A stretch of 64,000 nucleotides of DNA from Micromonospora sediminimaris (GTDB lineage Bacteria > Actinomycetota > Actinomycetes > Mycobacteriales > Micromonosporaceae): contig FOLJ01000017.1 in assembly GCA_900112325.1 (NCBI GenBank), forward strand, positions 1-64,000. Direction: 5' to 3'. The notes under the pieces are model-generated. The model saw only the letters and a list, made by a program, of their open reading frames with translations. It searched no databases and was not told the DNA's origin. Made by a program: the position numbers and the translations under genes. The stretch's first letter is position 1. Each line of letters opens with the position of its first letter. Below are positions 10,490-18,830 of this stretch, in pieces.

Positions 10490-11968
10490 ATGTCGCGGAT
10501 CAAGGAATTCAACCTGCCCGACCTGGGCGAGGGCCTGACCGAGGGTGAGATCCTCGCCTGGCTGGTCAAGGTGGGCGACACGATCGAGCTGAACCAGCCG
10601 ATCGTCGAGGTGGAGACGGCCAAGGCGGCCGTGGAGATTCCGGCGAAGTGGGCCGGCCAGGTCCAGGCGATCTTCCACCCGGAGGGCTCCACGGTCGAGG
10701 TCGGCACCCCGATCATCGCGATCGACACCGACCCGGGCGCCGGTCCGGTGGAGCAGTCCACCACTGGTGCGCCCACCACCGACCTGCCCGCCCCGTCGGC
10801 GGCGTCGTTGGCCGCCGTCGAGGTCGCGCCGACCGAGGGTGCGGTCGAGCCGGGCCTGATCGGCGGTCCCGCCCCCGGGGGCCGTACCGCCGTTCTCGTC
10901 GGCTACGGTCCGCGCACCACGGCGGCGAAGCGCCGCCCCCGCAAGGACACGACTCCGGCCGCGGCCGCACCGGCGGCGCCGGTGCCGGCCGCACCGGTCC
11001 AGGTCGGCCCGGCGCGGGTAGTTCCGGCACCGGTCCAGCCCACGTCCGTGCCAACGGTCAACGGTAATGGTCGGAGCAGCGGACCGGTGCTGGCCAAGCC
11101 GCCGGTCCGCAAGCTCGCCAAGGACCTGGGGGTCGACCTGGGCACGCTGACCGGGTCCGGTCCGTCGGGCTCGATCACGCGGGAGGACGTACAGCGGGCG
11201 GCGGCCCCGGCGGCGGCCGAACCGGTGGCGGTCACCACCTCGGCCAGCTCGGCCGCGAGCTTCGGCGCGGACCGCGAGCAGCGCATTCCGGTCAAGGGCG
11301 TACGCAAGCTCACCGCCGAGAACATGTCCCGCTCGGCCTTCACCGCTCCGCACGTCACCGAGTTCCTGACCGTGGACGTGACCCGAGCCATGAAGGCGCT
11401 GGACCGGCTGCGCGGGCGACGGGAGTGGCGTGACGTGCGGGTCTCGCCGCTGCTGCTGGTCGCGAAGGCGGTGCTGCTGGCGGTCCGGCGGCATCCGCTG
11501 GTCAACTCCAGTTGGGCCGGCGACGAGATCGTCGTCAAGGAGTACGTCAACCTCGGCATCGCGGCGGCCACCGAGCGCGGTCTGATCGTGCCGAACATCA
11601 AGGACGCCGGCCGGTTGACCCTGCGCGAACTCGCCGACGCGATGACCGACCTGGTGCAGACCGCCAAGGCCGGTAAGACCTCGCCGGCCGACATGTCCGG
11701 GGGCACTCTGACGATCACCAACGTCGGGGTGTTCGGGGTGGACACCGGTACGCCGATCCTGCCTCCGGGCGAGTCGGCGATCCTGGCCTTCGGTGCGGTA
11801 CGCGAACAGCCCTGGGTCCACAAGGGCAAGGTCAAGCCGCGCCTGGTCACCACGCTCGGCCTCTCCTTCGACCACCGGATCATCGATGGTGAGCTGGGTT
11901 CGAAGTTCCTCCGCGACGTGGGCGACTTCCTCGCCGATCCGGAGGCGGCCCTGCTCGCCTGGACCTGA
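10490..11968 (+). CDS. pdhC: 2-oxoacid dehydrogenase E2, dihydrolipoamide acyltransferase
   Basis: 492 aa E2 core of the same complex. Residues about 5-80 form one lipoyl domain, with the modified lysine in VEVETAKAAVEIP. A Pro/Ala/Thr linker follows. The E1/E3-binding domain (VRKLAKDLGVDLGTLTGSG...ITREDV) is at about 205-240, and the CoA-acyltransferase domain runs from about 265 to the end, with the active-site motif SFDHRIIDGE. The start ATG at 10490 gives MSRIKEFNLPDLGEG, the normal E2 beginning; a GTG at 10481 overlapping the pdhB stop is the alternative. E3 (lipoamide dehydrogenase) is not in the window. A strong hairpin ends the operon. Confidence 0.92.
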   Translation: MSRIKEFNLPDLGEGLTEGEILAWLVKVGDTIELNQPIVEVETAKAAVEIPAKWAGQVQAIFHPEGSTVEVGTPIIAIDTDPGAGPVEQSTTGAPTTDLPAPSAASLAAVEVAPTEGAVEPGLIGGPAPGGRTAVLVGYGPRTTAAKRRPRKDTTPAAAAPAAPVPAAPVQVGPARVVPAPVQPTSVPTVNGNGRSSGPVLAKPPVRKLAKDLGVDLGTLTGSGPSGSITREDVQRAAAPAAAEPVAVTTSASSAASFGADREQRIPVKGVRKLTAENMSRSAFTAPHVTEFLTVDVTRAMKALDRLRGRREWRDVRVSPLLLVAKAVLLAVRRHPLVNSSWAGDEIVVKEYVNLGIAAATERGLIVPNIKDAGRLTLRELADAMTDLVQTAKAGKTSPADMSGGTLTITNVGVFGVDTGTPILPPGESAILAFGAVREQPWVHKGKVKPRLVTTLGLSFDHRIIDGELGSKFLRDVGDFLADPEAALLAWT

Positions 11969-11983
11969 CGCGCGACGACGGCG

Positions 11984-12025
11984 ACGGCCGGTGTGCCACG
12001 GGTTGACGCCCGGCACACCGGCCGT
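11984..12025 (+). terminator. Hairpin terminator of the pdhABC operon
   Basis: Perfect 14-bp stem ACGGCCGGTGTGCC / GGCACACCGGCCGT around a 14-nt loop, 16 bp after the E2 stop. No T-tract follows, as is usual in high-GC actinobacteria. Confidence 0.75.
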
Positions 12026-12066
12026 AGTCGTTTGGCGAAGAAAGAGTTGCCATCAGGCATTGCTTA

Positions 12067-12102
12067 CCTAAGATTCTTAGGCTGGTGGCTCAGCTCACCT
12101 AA
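12067..12102 (+). promoter_or_regulatory. Palindrome and iron-box-like site before the 45-aa gene
   Basis: CCTAAG-ATT-CTTAGG (12067-12081) is a perfect palindrome. Just after it, 12084-12102 matches 13 of 19 bases of the DtxR/IdeR/DmdR consensus TTAGGTTAGGCTCACCTAA, and the right ten bases GCTCACCTAA are identical. The left half is poor. A metal-responsive operator is plausible but unproven. Confidence 0.4.
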
Positions 12103-12186
12103 TAATCGCTGGCAAACCTGGGCGCGGTGCGCTTCAATGGAGGGGACGACGGGACGACAACCGAATAGCCCAGGAGGAGAGACACC

Positions 12187-12324
12187 ATGAGCATGATCGA
12201 GCGAATCCGCAACCGCCGCGACGCCAGCCGCCGCGCCCGCGCCATCGAGCGGGCCCTGCGCTCCGCCAGTTCGCCCGCGGTTCGCGACGAGATCCTCGCC
12301 ATCGCCCAGCGTCACATGCACTGA
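12187..12324 (+). CDS. Small Arg-rich helical protein, 45 aa
   Basis: Short gene with one of the best ribosome binding sites in the window (AGGAGGAGA, 6-7 nt before ATG 12187). The product is 45 residues, strongly basic in its first half (ERIRNRRDASRRARAIERAL) and predicted all-helical, ending AIAQRHMH. Similar tiny proteins occur across actinobacteria without a known function. It is a stand-alone gene with an iron-box-like site 85-120 bp upstream and a perfect 14-bp hairpin terminator 33 bp after the stop. The strong RBS, the dedicated terminator and actinobacterial codon usage make a real gene likely. Nucleic-acid or membrane binding is only a guess from its charge. Confidence 0.7.
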   Translation: MSMIERIRNRRDASRRARAIERALRSASSPAVRDEILAIAQRHMH

Positions 12325-12666
12325 CGCCCCACGACGTTATCCGCCTCCTCCAGATCGACGACCCGCCCGGGCGAACCGGGCGGGTCGTCGGCGTTGCGAC
12401 CGCCGCTGACACCGGGATACCGCCCCGACGCAGCGCCCGGTACGGTGGGGCTCGGTCGTCGTCCGCACTCGGGGACAGGTCGAGGCGATAGAAGCACCTC
12501 GACACCGCCCGGCGACGGACAGTGATGGCCGAAGCTCCCCGGAAGCCCACCGGCGGCGACCGGGATACGGTGCGGGGAGCCGGCACAGCCGGTACGCCGG
12601 CACCGCCGGCTGCCCTGCCGAGACCATCGGCGACGGCGGCCGACATGTGATGGAGGAGGCGCACGC
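12325..12666 (+). terminator. Intergenic region with a strong terminator at 12357-12389
   Basis: A perfect 14-bp stem GACGACCCGCCCGG / CCGGGCGGGTCGTC with loop GCGAA (12357-12389) ends the 45-aa gene. The remaining 277 bp hold only the promoter and the GGAGGAGG ribosome binding site of the next gene. A 40-codon ATG frame beginning near 12524 has no ribosome binding site and was not called. Confidence 0.8.
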
Positions 12667-15156
12667 ATGACGTCCGAGGGCCCGCACCGCCCCGGCCAGG
12701 AGCCGGACGAGGTGCCGCCGGGCGGCGGCGGATCGGCGCCGTACGGCGACCGACCGGCTCAGCAGGACAACGGGTACGGCGCATCCGCCCCCGACCTCGG
12801 TTGGGCGCCGCCACCACCCGCCCGCCCGGACACGTCCGCACCAGCCTGGGTCAACCAGCAGGGCAACGCGTGGGGCAGCGCCCAGGGGACCCGGCAGGCG
12901 GAAGCCACACCCGGCAGTTGGGACCAGCCCGCCAGCAACCAGCCGGACTGGGCGTCCCAGGGAGACCAGCCGCAGCAGCCCGCCCCCGGCTGGGCACCGG
13001 CCACACCGCCCACATCGGATCGGCCGGCCTGGGCAAACGGCGCCCAGGCCGGACCCGCCTGGGCCACGGATCCCGCCACTGGGGACACCGCGCACCCCGC
13101 CGAATGGACGCCGAACCAATCGGCCACGAGTCAGCCCGACTGGGCTGCCAACCAACCGGCCACGAGTCAGCCGGGCTGGGCCGGCGGGCAGCCCGCCCCG
13201 GGCCAGTCCCACCCGGCAGCGGCCACCGGGTGGGCCGGTGGCCAGCAGCCTGACTGGGCCGCCGCGCCGAGTGCCGACGACGAGCCTCCCGGCTGGGCCT
13301 CGACCGCAGGTCAGCCCCAGCCGACCTGGGCGCAGGCCGACCAGCCGCCCCCCGCCCGCGAGCCGGCAGCCCGGGCCAGCGCCCAGGTACCGGCCCCGGA
13401 CGCGGGCCAGCAGCAGCGGCCCACCGACGGGTCGTCACGCGCCGAGGCATGGCCGCCCGAGCAGCCGGAGCAGTCCGGTTGGGCGACCGGCCAGCGAGGG
13501 GAGCCGGCCGGGGGCGGTTGGGCCGAGCAGCCGGCCGAGGGCTGGCACCCGGGCGGTGACCGGCCGGCGCAGCCCGACTGGGCCACGCCCGCACGGGAGG
13601 AGTCGACCGGCTGGGCCGGAGGCAATCCGGCTGCCGGCCCGCCACCGTCCTGGAGCCCGTCCGCCGAGCCGCTGCCGTCCCGCACCGCCGCCGATCGGTC
13701 CGCCGTGCCGGACGTCGAGCCGTGGGCACCCGGTGAGGCATGGGGCCAGGCGGCGGAGCCTGCCGCACCCCGAACCACCTCCGAACCCGACGCAGGCCGG
13801 TCCGAGGACGCGGTCTACCAGCCCGCGCCCGGCCCGGGTATCTCCCCCGCCAACATGGTGCCGTTGCCTCCGCAGGAGCAGCGGGTGCCGGGGGCCAGCC
13901 TGGCCGCCACACCGCCTGCGGACTTCGCTCAGCCCACGCCGTTCACCGACGACCCGGCCGGACCGCCTGGCCGCCCGGTCGCCGACCAGCCGGCCGGCGG
14001 CCCGGCCTGGGGCCACCCCGAGCCCCGGCACGACGAGCCGCAGTCGCCGGTCATCCCGGCGCCGCGTACCTCTCCGGAGGCCGAGGGCCGCGCCGCGCCG
14101 CCAGCCGGCGGCGGTGTCGCGGCGAGCGCCTCCGTGCCACTGTCCAGCCGGGTCATGCCCCCGGCCGACCACGCGGTTCGCCCGACCGGTTCGCCCGCGC
14201 CACAACCACGGGTGTACGGCCGGCCGGCCCGTCCCGAGCACACCGAGGAACCGGCCCAGGAGCACGGCGAGCAACCCCTGGTGCCCCGCTTCGACCAGAG
14301 CCCGGGGCGGTTCGACGTCGACCAGGCTGGGGCGCGCAGCGATCAGGGCCCGGATCGGTTCGAGCAGACCCCGGAGCCCCGCTTCGCCGACCGGGAGCCG
14401 CCGATGGGCGGGCCGAACGCCTTCGCCGGACCGGCCGCCCCGGCTTCGCCAGCTGCTCCGCCCGCCTTCCCGCCGGGGATACCGTCCTTCATCGACGCGC
14501 CTCCGGCGAACCGGCCGGTCAACGGCGTACGGCCGCACGCCGAGCCGGAGCGCCCGGCCGACCCGTTCGGCGGCGCACCGCGTGACCCGTTCGGCGGGCC
14601 GGGCAACGATCCGTTCGGTGGGCCGGGCAACGACCCGTTCGGTGGGCCGTCCGAGCGCCCGGGCGGCGCCTACGGCTCTCCCGTCCGGTCCGAGCCGGGC
14701 GGCGAGCACAACTCGGCGTTCCCCCCGCCGCCGCAGTCCGCACCACCGTGGAGCCCGGGTCCGGGCGAGGCGGAGCAGGGTCGCTTCGACGCGTTCAAGC
14801 CGGTCGCTGAGCCAGCGCCGGAAACCCCGGCACCGAAGGTACGCAACGGGCGGGTACTCGCCGCGGTGCTGGTCGCCGCCGTGCTCATCCTGGCCATTCC
14901 ACTCGGCCTGCTGATGCTCCTCGGCATGGTCGGTGGTTCGGACGACTCGAATGCCTTCGACCCGCCGGTCGGCTCGTGCGTCAAGCGTTCCGGCGACACC
15001 GCCGTGGCGGTCGACTGCACCGATCCGGAAGCCTTCAGCGTGGTGTCGAAGGTCGAGTCGAAGGACAAGTGCCCCGACCCGGCCATGCCCTACGTGGACC
15101 TCCGCGGCGCCACCGCCAACCCGGTGCTCTGCCTGAAGGAGGCAACCGGCGGCTGA
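12667..15156 (+). CDS. LppU/SCO3897-like membrane protein with a long Trp/Pro/Gln-rich cytoplasmic region
   Basis: 829 residues. About 720 N-terminal residues are disordered, rich in Pro, Gln, Ala and Gly. In the first third a Trp-Ala unit (PDWA, PGWA, PAWA, PTWA) recurs about every 10-20 residues, and DPFGGPGN-type repeats lie near residue 640. A single membrane segment (about 730-755, VLAAVLVAAVLILAIPLGLLMLL) is followed by a small outer domain of about 65 residues: VGSCVKR, VAVDCTDPEAFSVVSKV, DKCPDPAMPY, NPVLCL. The four conserved Cys and this pattern are those of LppU/SCO3897-type domains. The start is supported by GGAGGAGG; a hairpin terminator follows. Role unknown; position near cell-envelope genes fits a surface or signalling protein. 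Confidence 0.75.
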   Translation: MTSEGPHRPGQEPDEVPPGGGGSAPYGDRPAQQDNGYGASAPDLGWAPPPPARPDTSAPAWVNQQGNAWGSAQGTRQAEATPGSWDQPASNQPDWASQGDQPQQPAPGWAPATPPTSDRPAWANGAQAGPAWATDPATGDTAHPAEWTPNQSATSQPDWAANQPATSQPGWAGGQPAPGQSHPAAATGWAGGQQPDWAAAPSADDEPPGWASTAGQPQPTWAQADQPPPAREPAARASAQVPAPDAGQQQRPTDGSSRAEAWPPEQPEQSGWATGQRGEPAGGGWAEQPAEGWHPGGDRPAQPDWATPAREESTGWAGGNPAAGPPPSWSPSAEPLPSRTAADRSAVPDVEPWAPGEAWGQAAEPAAPRTTSEPDAGRSEDAVYQPAPGPGISPANMVPLPPQEQRVPGASLAATPPADFAQPTPFTDDPAGPPGRPVADQPAGGPAWGHPEPRHDEPQSPVIPAPRTSPEAEGRAAPPAGGGVAASASVPLSSRVMPPADHAVRPTGSPAPQPRVYGRPARPEHTEEPAQEHGEQPLVPRFDQSPGRFDVDQAGARSDQGPDRFEQTPEPRFADREPPMGGPNAFAGPAAPASPAAPPAFPPGIPSFIDAPPANRPVNGVRPHAEPERPADPFGGAPRDPFGGPGNDPFGGPGNDPFGGPSERPGGAYGSPVRSEPGGEHNSAFPPPPQSAPPWSPGPGEAEQGRFDAFKPVAEPAPETPAPKVRNGRVLAAVLVAAVLILAIPLGLLMLLGMVGGSDDSNAFDPPVGSCVKRSGDTAVAVDCTDPEAFSVVSKVESKDKCPDPAMPYVDLRGATANPVLCLKEATGG

Positions 15157-15173
15157 TCCGTCGCACACTCGAC

Positions 15174-15203
15174 GGCGGGGTCACGGGCAACCGTGACCCC
15201 GCC
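15174..15203 (+). terminator. Hairpin terminator after the LppU-like gene
   Basis: Perfect 13-bp stem GGCGGGGTCACGG / CCGTGACCCCGCC with a GCAA tetraloop, followed by TCTTTAC. It lies 18 bp after the stop codon. Confidence 0.85.
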
Positions 15204-15374
15204 TCTTTACTGCCCGGCGGACCTCGGCCGGGCCCGGCTCGGTGGTGCTCAACGGGCAGCGGCATGTCGCGCCTTCCCGGGGTTGGTGATCGCCGGGGAT
15301 GCCGCAACCCGCGACCGGACGCTGGGCCTCCCCTTCGAGCCGGCTGGCCTCCGCCGGTAGGGCACGATGGGGGC

Positions 15375-17210
15375 ATGAGTGCACGCGTGCGGGCGCCCGA
15401 GCTTCGAGGTCGGGCCTGGTTGAACACCGGCGGGCGGCAGCTGACGCTCGCCGACCTTCGAGGTCGTATAACCGTCTTGGATTTCTGGACCTTCTGTTGC
15501 ATCAACTGCCTGCACGTGCTGGACGAGTTGCGCCCCCTTGAGCAGAAGTACGCCGACGTTCTCGTGGTGATCGGGGTGCACTCGCCGAAGTTCGAGCACG
15601 AGAAGGACGCCGACGCGCTGGCCGCCGCCGTCGAGCGGTACGGCGTGCACCACCCCGTCCTCGACGATCCTGAGCTGGACATGTGGCAGCAGTACGCGGC
15701 CCGTGCCTGGCCGACCCTCGCGGTGATCGACCCGGAGGGATACGTGGTGGCCACCATGGCGGGTGAGGGCCACGCGGACGGGCTGGCCCGGCTGATCGAC
15801 GACCTGATCGCCACCCACGAGGTCAAGGGCACGCTGCACCGGGGCGACGGTCCGTACGTCCCAGTCGCCGAGCCGGAGACCACCCTCCGCTTCCCGGGCA
15901 AGGCGGTGGCCCTACCCGAGGGTGGCCTGCTGGTCTCCGACTCGGCGCGGCACCGCCTGGTCGAGCTGGCCGCCGACGCTGAGACCGTCGTCCGTACCGT
16001 CGGCACCGGCGAGCGGGGCCGGACCGACGGTTCCGCAGGTGCCGCGACCTTCTCCGAGCCGCAGGGGCTGTGTCTGCTGCCGCCACACGTCGCCGAGGTC
16101 GCCGGCTACGACCTGGTGGTCGCCGACACCGTCAACCACCTGCTGCGGGGCGTACGACTGGCCACCGGCGAGGTGCTCACCGTGGCCGGCACCGGGCGGC
16201 AGTGGCGGTCGACGGTCGACGACCACGCGCACGACGCCCGATCGGTCGACCTCTCCTCACCTTGGGATCTCGCCTGGTACGACGACAAGATCGTCGTCGC
16301 CATGGCCGGCATCCACCAGCTCTGGTGGTTCGACCCGATCAAGCGCACCGCCGGCATGTACGCCGGCACCACGGTGGAGGCGCTGCGCGACGGGCCGCTG
16401 GCCGAAGCATGGCTGGCCCAGCCGTCCGGGCTTGCCGTCTCCACCGACGGCGACCGGCTCTGGGTGGCCGACAGCGAGACGAGCGCCGTCCGCTACGTGC
16501 AGAACGGCGTGCTGGGCACCGCCGTGGGTCAGGGCCTGTTCGACTTCGGGCACGTGGACGGGCCGGCAGCGGAGGCCCTGCTTCAGCACCCGCTCGGCGT
16601 CTGTGCCCTGCCCGACGGCTCGGTCCTGATCGCCGACACCTACAACGGCGCGGTACGCCGGTACGACCCGGCCAGCGATCGGGTCGCCACCGTCGCCAGC
16701 GGCCTGGCCGAGCCCAGCGACCTGGTGCTCACCGCCGACGGCGCGGTGCTGGTGGTGGAGTCGGCGGCGCACCGGATCACCCGGCTGGCGCCCGGTGCGC
16801 TCTCGGCGGCCGGCGCGGAAACCGTCGACGGTCCACGGCACCGCACCGAGCGCCAGCCGACGGAACTGGCCTCGGGCGAGGTCGTGCTGGATGTCGTCTT
16901 CACCCCGGCCCCCGGGCAGAAGCTGGACGACACCTTCGGACCGTCCACCCGGCTCGTCGTCTCCGCGTCGCCGCCGGAGTTGCTGGTCGAGGGGGCGGGC
17001 ACCGGCACCGACCTGTCCCGGCGTCTGGTGATCGACGGTACGGTGCCCGACGGGGTGCTTCAGGTGACCGCCCAGGCGGCCACCTGTGACGCCGACGTGG
17101 AGCACGCGGCCTGCCACCTGACCCGGCAGGACTGGGGCGTACCGGTGCGGGTGGTCGACGGCGGCGCCGGCCGGCTGCCGTTGGTCCTGCGCGGCATGGA
17201 CGCCGGCTGA
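15375..17210 (+). CDS. Thioredoxin-like / NHL-repeat protein (NHLRC2 type)
   Basis: 611 aa. Residues about 5-150 are a thioredoxin/AhpC-TSA fold with the redox segment WTFCCINCLHVL, the CC-x-N-C form typical of NHLRC2-like proteins. Residues about 170-490 contain several NHL/beta-propeller blades (GGLLVSDSARHRLVEL, DLVVADTVNHLLRGV, VLIADTYNGAVRRYD). A C-terminal beta domain resembles the disulfide-interchange/DsbD-gamma-like domains. There is no signal peptide, so it should be cytosolic. A role in thiol redox protein handling is likely from the family; the substrate is unknown. The ATG at 15375 is the only start that keeps the conserved N-terminal strand. It is transcribed alone and is convergent with the pxp operon. 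Confidence 0.85.
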   Translation: MSARVRAPELRGRAWLNTGGRQLTLADLRGRITVLDFWTFCCINCLHVLDELRPLEQKYADVLVVIGVHSPKFEHEKDADALAAAVERYGVHHPVLDDPELDMWQQYAARAWPTLAVIDPEGYVVATMAGEGHADGLARLIDDLIATHEVKGTLHRGDGPYVPVAEPETTLRFPGKAVALPEGGLLVSDSARHRLVELAADAETVVRTVGTGERGRTDGSAGAATFSEPQGLCLLPPHVAEVAGYDLVVADTVNHLLRGVRLATGEVLTVAGTGRQWRSTVDDHAHDARSVDLSSPWDLAWYDDKIVVAMAGIHQLWWFDPIKRTAGMYAGTTVEALRDGPLAEAWLAQPSGLAVSTDGDRLWVADSETSAVRYVQNGVLGTAVGQGLFDFGHVDGPAAEALLQHPLGVCALPDGSVLIADTYNGAVRRYDPASDRVATVASGLAEPSDLVLTADGAVLVVESAAHRITRLAPGALSAAGAETVDGPRHRTERQPTELASGEVVLDVVFTPAPGQKLDDTFGPSTRLVVSASPPELLVEGAGTGTDLSRRLVIDGTVPDGVLQVTAQAATCDADVEHAACHLTRQDWGVPVRVVDGGAGRLPLVLRGMDAG

Positions 17211-17239
17211 CGCCCGGCCAAGGTGCCCTGCCTCGCACC

Positions 17240-17989
17240 TCAGGCGAACGAGGCGGGGGTGACCCCGGCGTCGACGAGGGCGGCACGGACGAGTTCCGCG
17301 GCGGCCACCGCGCCGGGGCTGTCGCCGTGCAGGCAGACCGACTCCACCACGCACGGGACCGTACCGCCGTCGACGGTGACCACGACCCGCTCGGTGGCCA
17401 TCCGTACCGCCCGGCGGGCGACCTCCTGCGGGTCGGTGACCAACGCGTCCGGCGACGTGCGCGGGACCAGACGACCGTTGGGCAGGTAGTTCCGGTCGGC
17501 GAAGCCCTCTGCCACCACCCGGACACCGGCACCCTGGGCGAGTTGGGCGAGCACCGATCCGGGCGGGCAGAGGACAGGCAGCTCCGGGTCGAAGTCTTCG
17601 AGGGCGGCCAGCAGGGCCGCCGCCGGCAGTTCCTCGCTGGCCGCCGCGTGGTAGAGCGCGCCGTGCGGCTTGAGGTAGCGGACCCGGGTGCGGTACGCCC
17701 GGCAGAACGCGTTGAGCGCGCCGAGTTGGTAGAGCACCTCGTCGCGCAGCTCCGCGAACTCGTACTCGATGTACCGTCGGCCGAAGCCGGCGAGGTCCCG
17801 GTACCCGACCTGGGCTCCGACGGCGACTCCCCGTTCTGCGGCGGCGGCGCAGACCCGGCGCATGGTGGCCGGGTCCCCGGCGTGGAAGCCGCAGGCGACG
17901 TTGGCGGAGGTGACCAGGTTCAGCAGGGCCTGGTCGTCGCCGAGACGCCAGATGCCGAAGCCCTCGCCGAGGTCAGCGTTGAGGTCCAT
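17240..17989 (-). CDS. pxpA: 5-oxoprolinase subunit PxpA (LamB/YcsF family)
   Basis: 249 aa, full family length. PxpA with PxpB and PxpC forms the ATP-dependent prokaryotic 5-oxoprolinase that opens pyroglutamate to glutamate. The N-terminus MDLNADLGEGFG is the hallmark of the family, followed by SANVACGFHAGDP near 28 and VGAQVGYRDLAGFGRR near 58. KPHGALYHAA lies near 107 and FADRNYLPNGRLVPR near 163. Its ATG lies 17 nt inside the end of pxpC, so it is the last gene of the overlapping operon pxpB-pxpC-pxpA. Its stop codon is part of a small hairpin shared with the convergent NHL gene (17221-17240). Confidence 0.93.
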   Translation of the reverse strand: MDLNADLGEGFGIWRLGDDQALLNLVTSANVACGFHAGDPATMRRVCAAAAERGVAVGAQVGYRDLAGFGRRYIEYEFAELRDEVLYQLGALNAFCRAYRTRVRYLKPHGALYHAAASEELPAAALLAALEDFDPELPVLCPPGSVLAQLAQGAGVRVVAEGFADRNYLPNGRLVPRTSPDALVTDPQEVARRAVRMATERVVVTVDGGTVPCVVESVCLHGDSPGAVAAAELVRAALVDAGVTPASFA

Positions 17990-18830
17990 GAAATCTCACC
18001 GTAGTGCCTGGGCGGGCCTGCGCGAGCGGGGTCACGTCGTCCACCACCGCGATGACCGGGTATCCGCCGGTGGTGGGGTGGTCGGCGAGGAAGACCAGTG
18101 GTTGACCGTCCGCCGGCACCTGTACCGCGCCGAGGACGAGTCCTTCGCTGGGCAGTTCCCCGGCCACCGCGCGGGGCAGCGGCGCGCCGCTGAGGCGCGC
18201 GCCGACCCGGTTGCTCAGGGGACTCACCTGGTACGCCGTCCCGAGCAGCCGGTCCAGTGCCGCCGGGGTGAACCAGGCGTGCCGAGGACCGAGCCGCACG
18301 GTCAGCCGCAACTCCGTCGGGGACGCCACCGGCATGGTGACGTCGACCGGGGCGGGCGGGTTGGCGGGGGTGCCCAGCGGCAGCAGGTCGCCGTCGCGCA
18401 GCGGGGCCGGTCCGAGCCCGGCGAGGGTGTCGGTCGAGCGGCTGCCCAGCACCGGTGTGACGGCGATGCCACCGGCCACCGCGAGCCAGCAGCGCAGGCC
18501 CTGTCGGGCGGGGCCGATGCGCAGCGGGGCACCCCCCGGTACGGCCAGCGGGCGGCCGGTGTCACCGGGGCGCTGGCCGACCCGAACGTCCGCCTCGGCA
18601 CCGACGACGGCGACGGTGGTGGCCCGGGTGGGTCGCAGCTCGCAGCCGGTCAGGGTGATCTCCAGCCCGGCCGCGTGCTCCGGATTGCCGACCAGGCGGT
18701 TGGCAAGGCGCAGCGCCGCCGGGTCGAGGGCACCGGAACGGGGTACGCCGAGGTGCGCCCAGCCGGGCCGACCGAGGTCCTGCACGGTGGTCAACGCCCC
18801 GGCCCGGAGCACTTCGAGGGTGCCGCTCAC
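17973..18830 (-). CDS. pxpC: 5-oxoprolinase subunit PxpC (biotin-dependent carboxyltransferase fold)
   Basis: 285 aa, KipA/PxpC family. Typical blocks: the opening LRAGALTTVQDLGRPGWAHLG, the segment GALDPAALRLANRLVGN, the ring around ADHPTTGGYPVIAVV near residue 260. It works with PxpB on the pyroglutamate ATP-hydrolysis and ring-opening reaction. The GTG start at 18830 overlaps the pxpB stop (GTGA); the longer open frame reaching 18929 is only an overlap with pxpB. It is slightly shorter than many homologues (about 290-330 aa), but both ends are intact. Confidence 0.9.
   Translation of the reverse strand: MSGTLEVLRAGALTTVQDLGRPGWAHLGVPRSGALDPAALRLANRLVGNPEHAAGLEITLTGCELRPTRATTVAVVGAEADVRVGQRPGDTGRPLAVPGGAPLRIGPARQGLRCWLAVAGGIAVTPVLGSRSTDTLAGLGPAPLRDGDLLPLGTPANPPAPVDVTMPVASPTELRLTVRLGPRHAWFTPAALDRLLGTAYQVSPLSNRVGARLSGAPLPRAVAGELPSEGLVLGAVQVPADGQPLVFLADHPTTGGYPVIAVVDDVTPLAQARPGTTVRFHGPQR

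Noticed and set aside
12524..12655. ATG frame of about 40 codons before the LppU-like gene
   Set aside because: No ribosome binding site, low-complexity Ala/Pro/Gly product, and no evidence of selection from sequence alone.
12337..13212. Minus-strand frame of 291 codons opposite the LppU-like gene
   Set aside because: Arg/Gly-rich shadow frame that crosses the terminator at 12357 and has no ribosome binding site.
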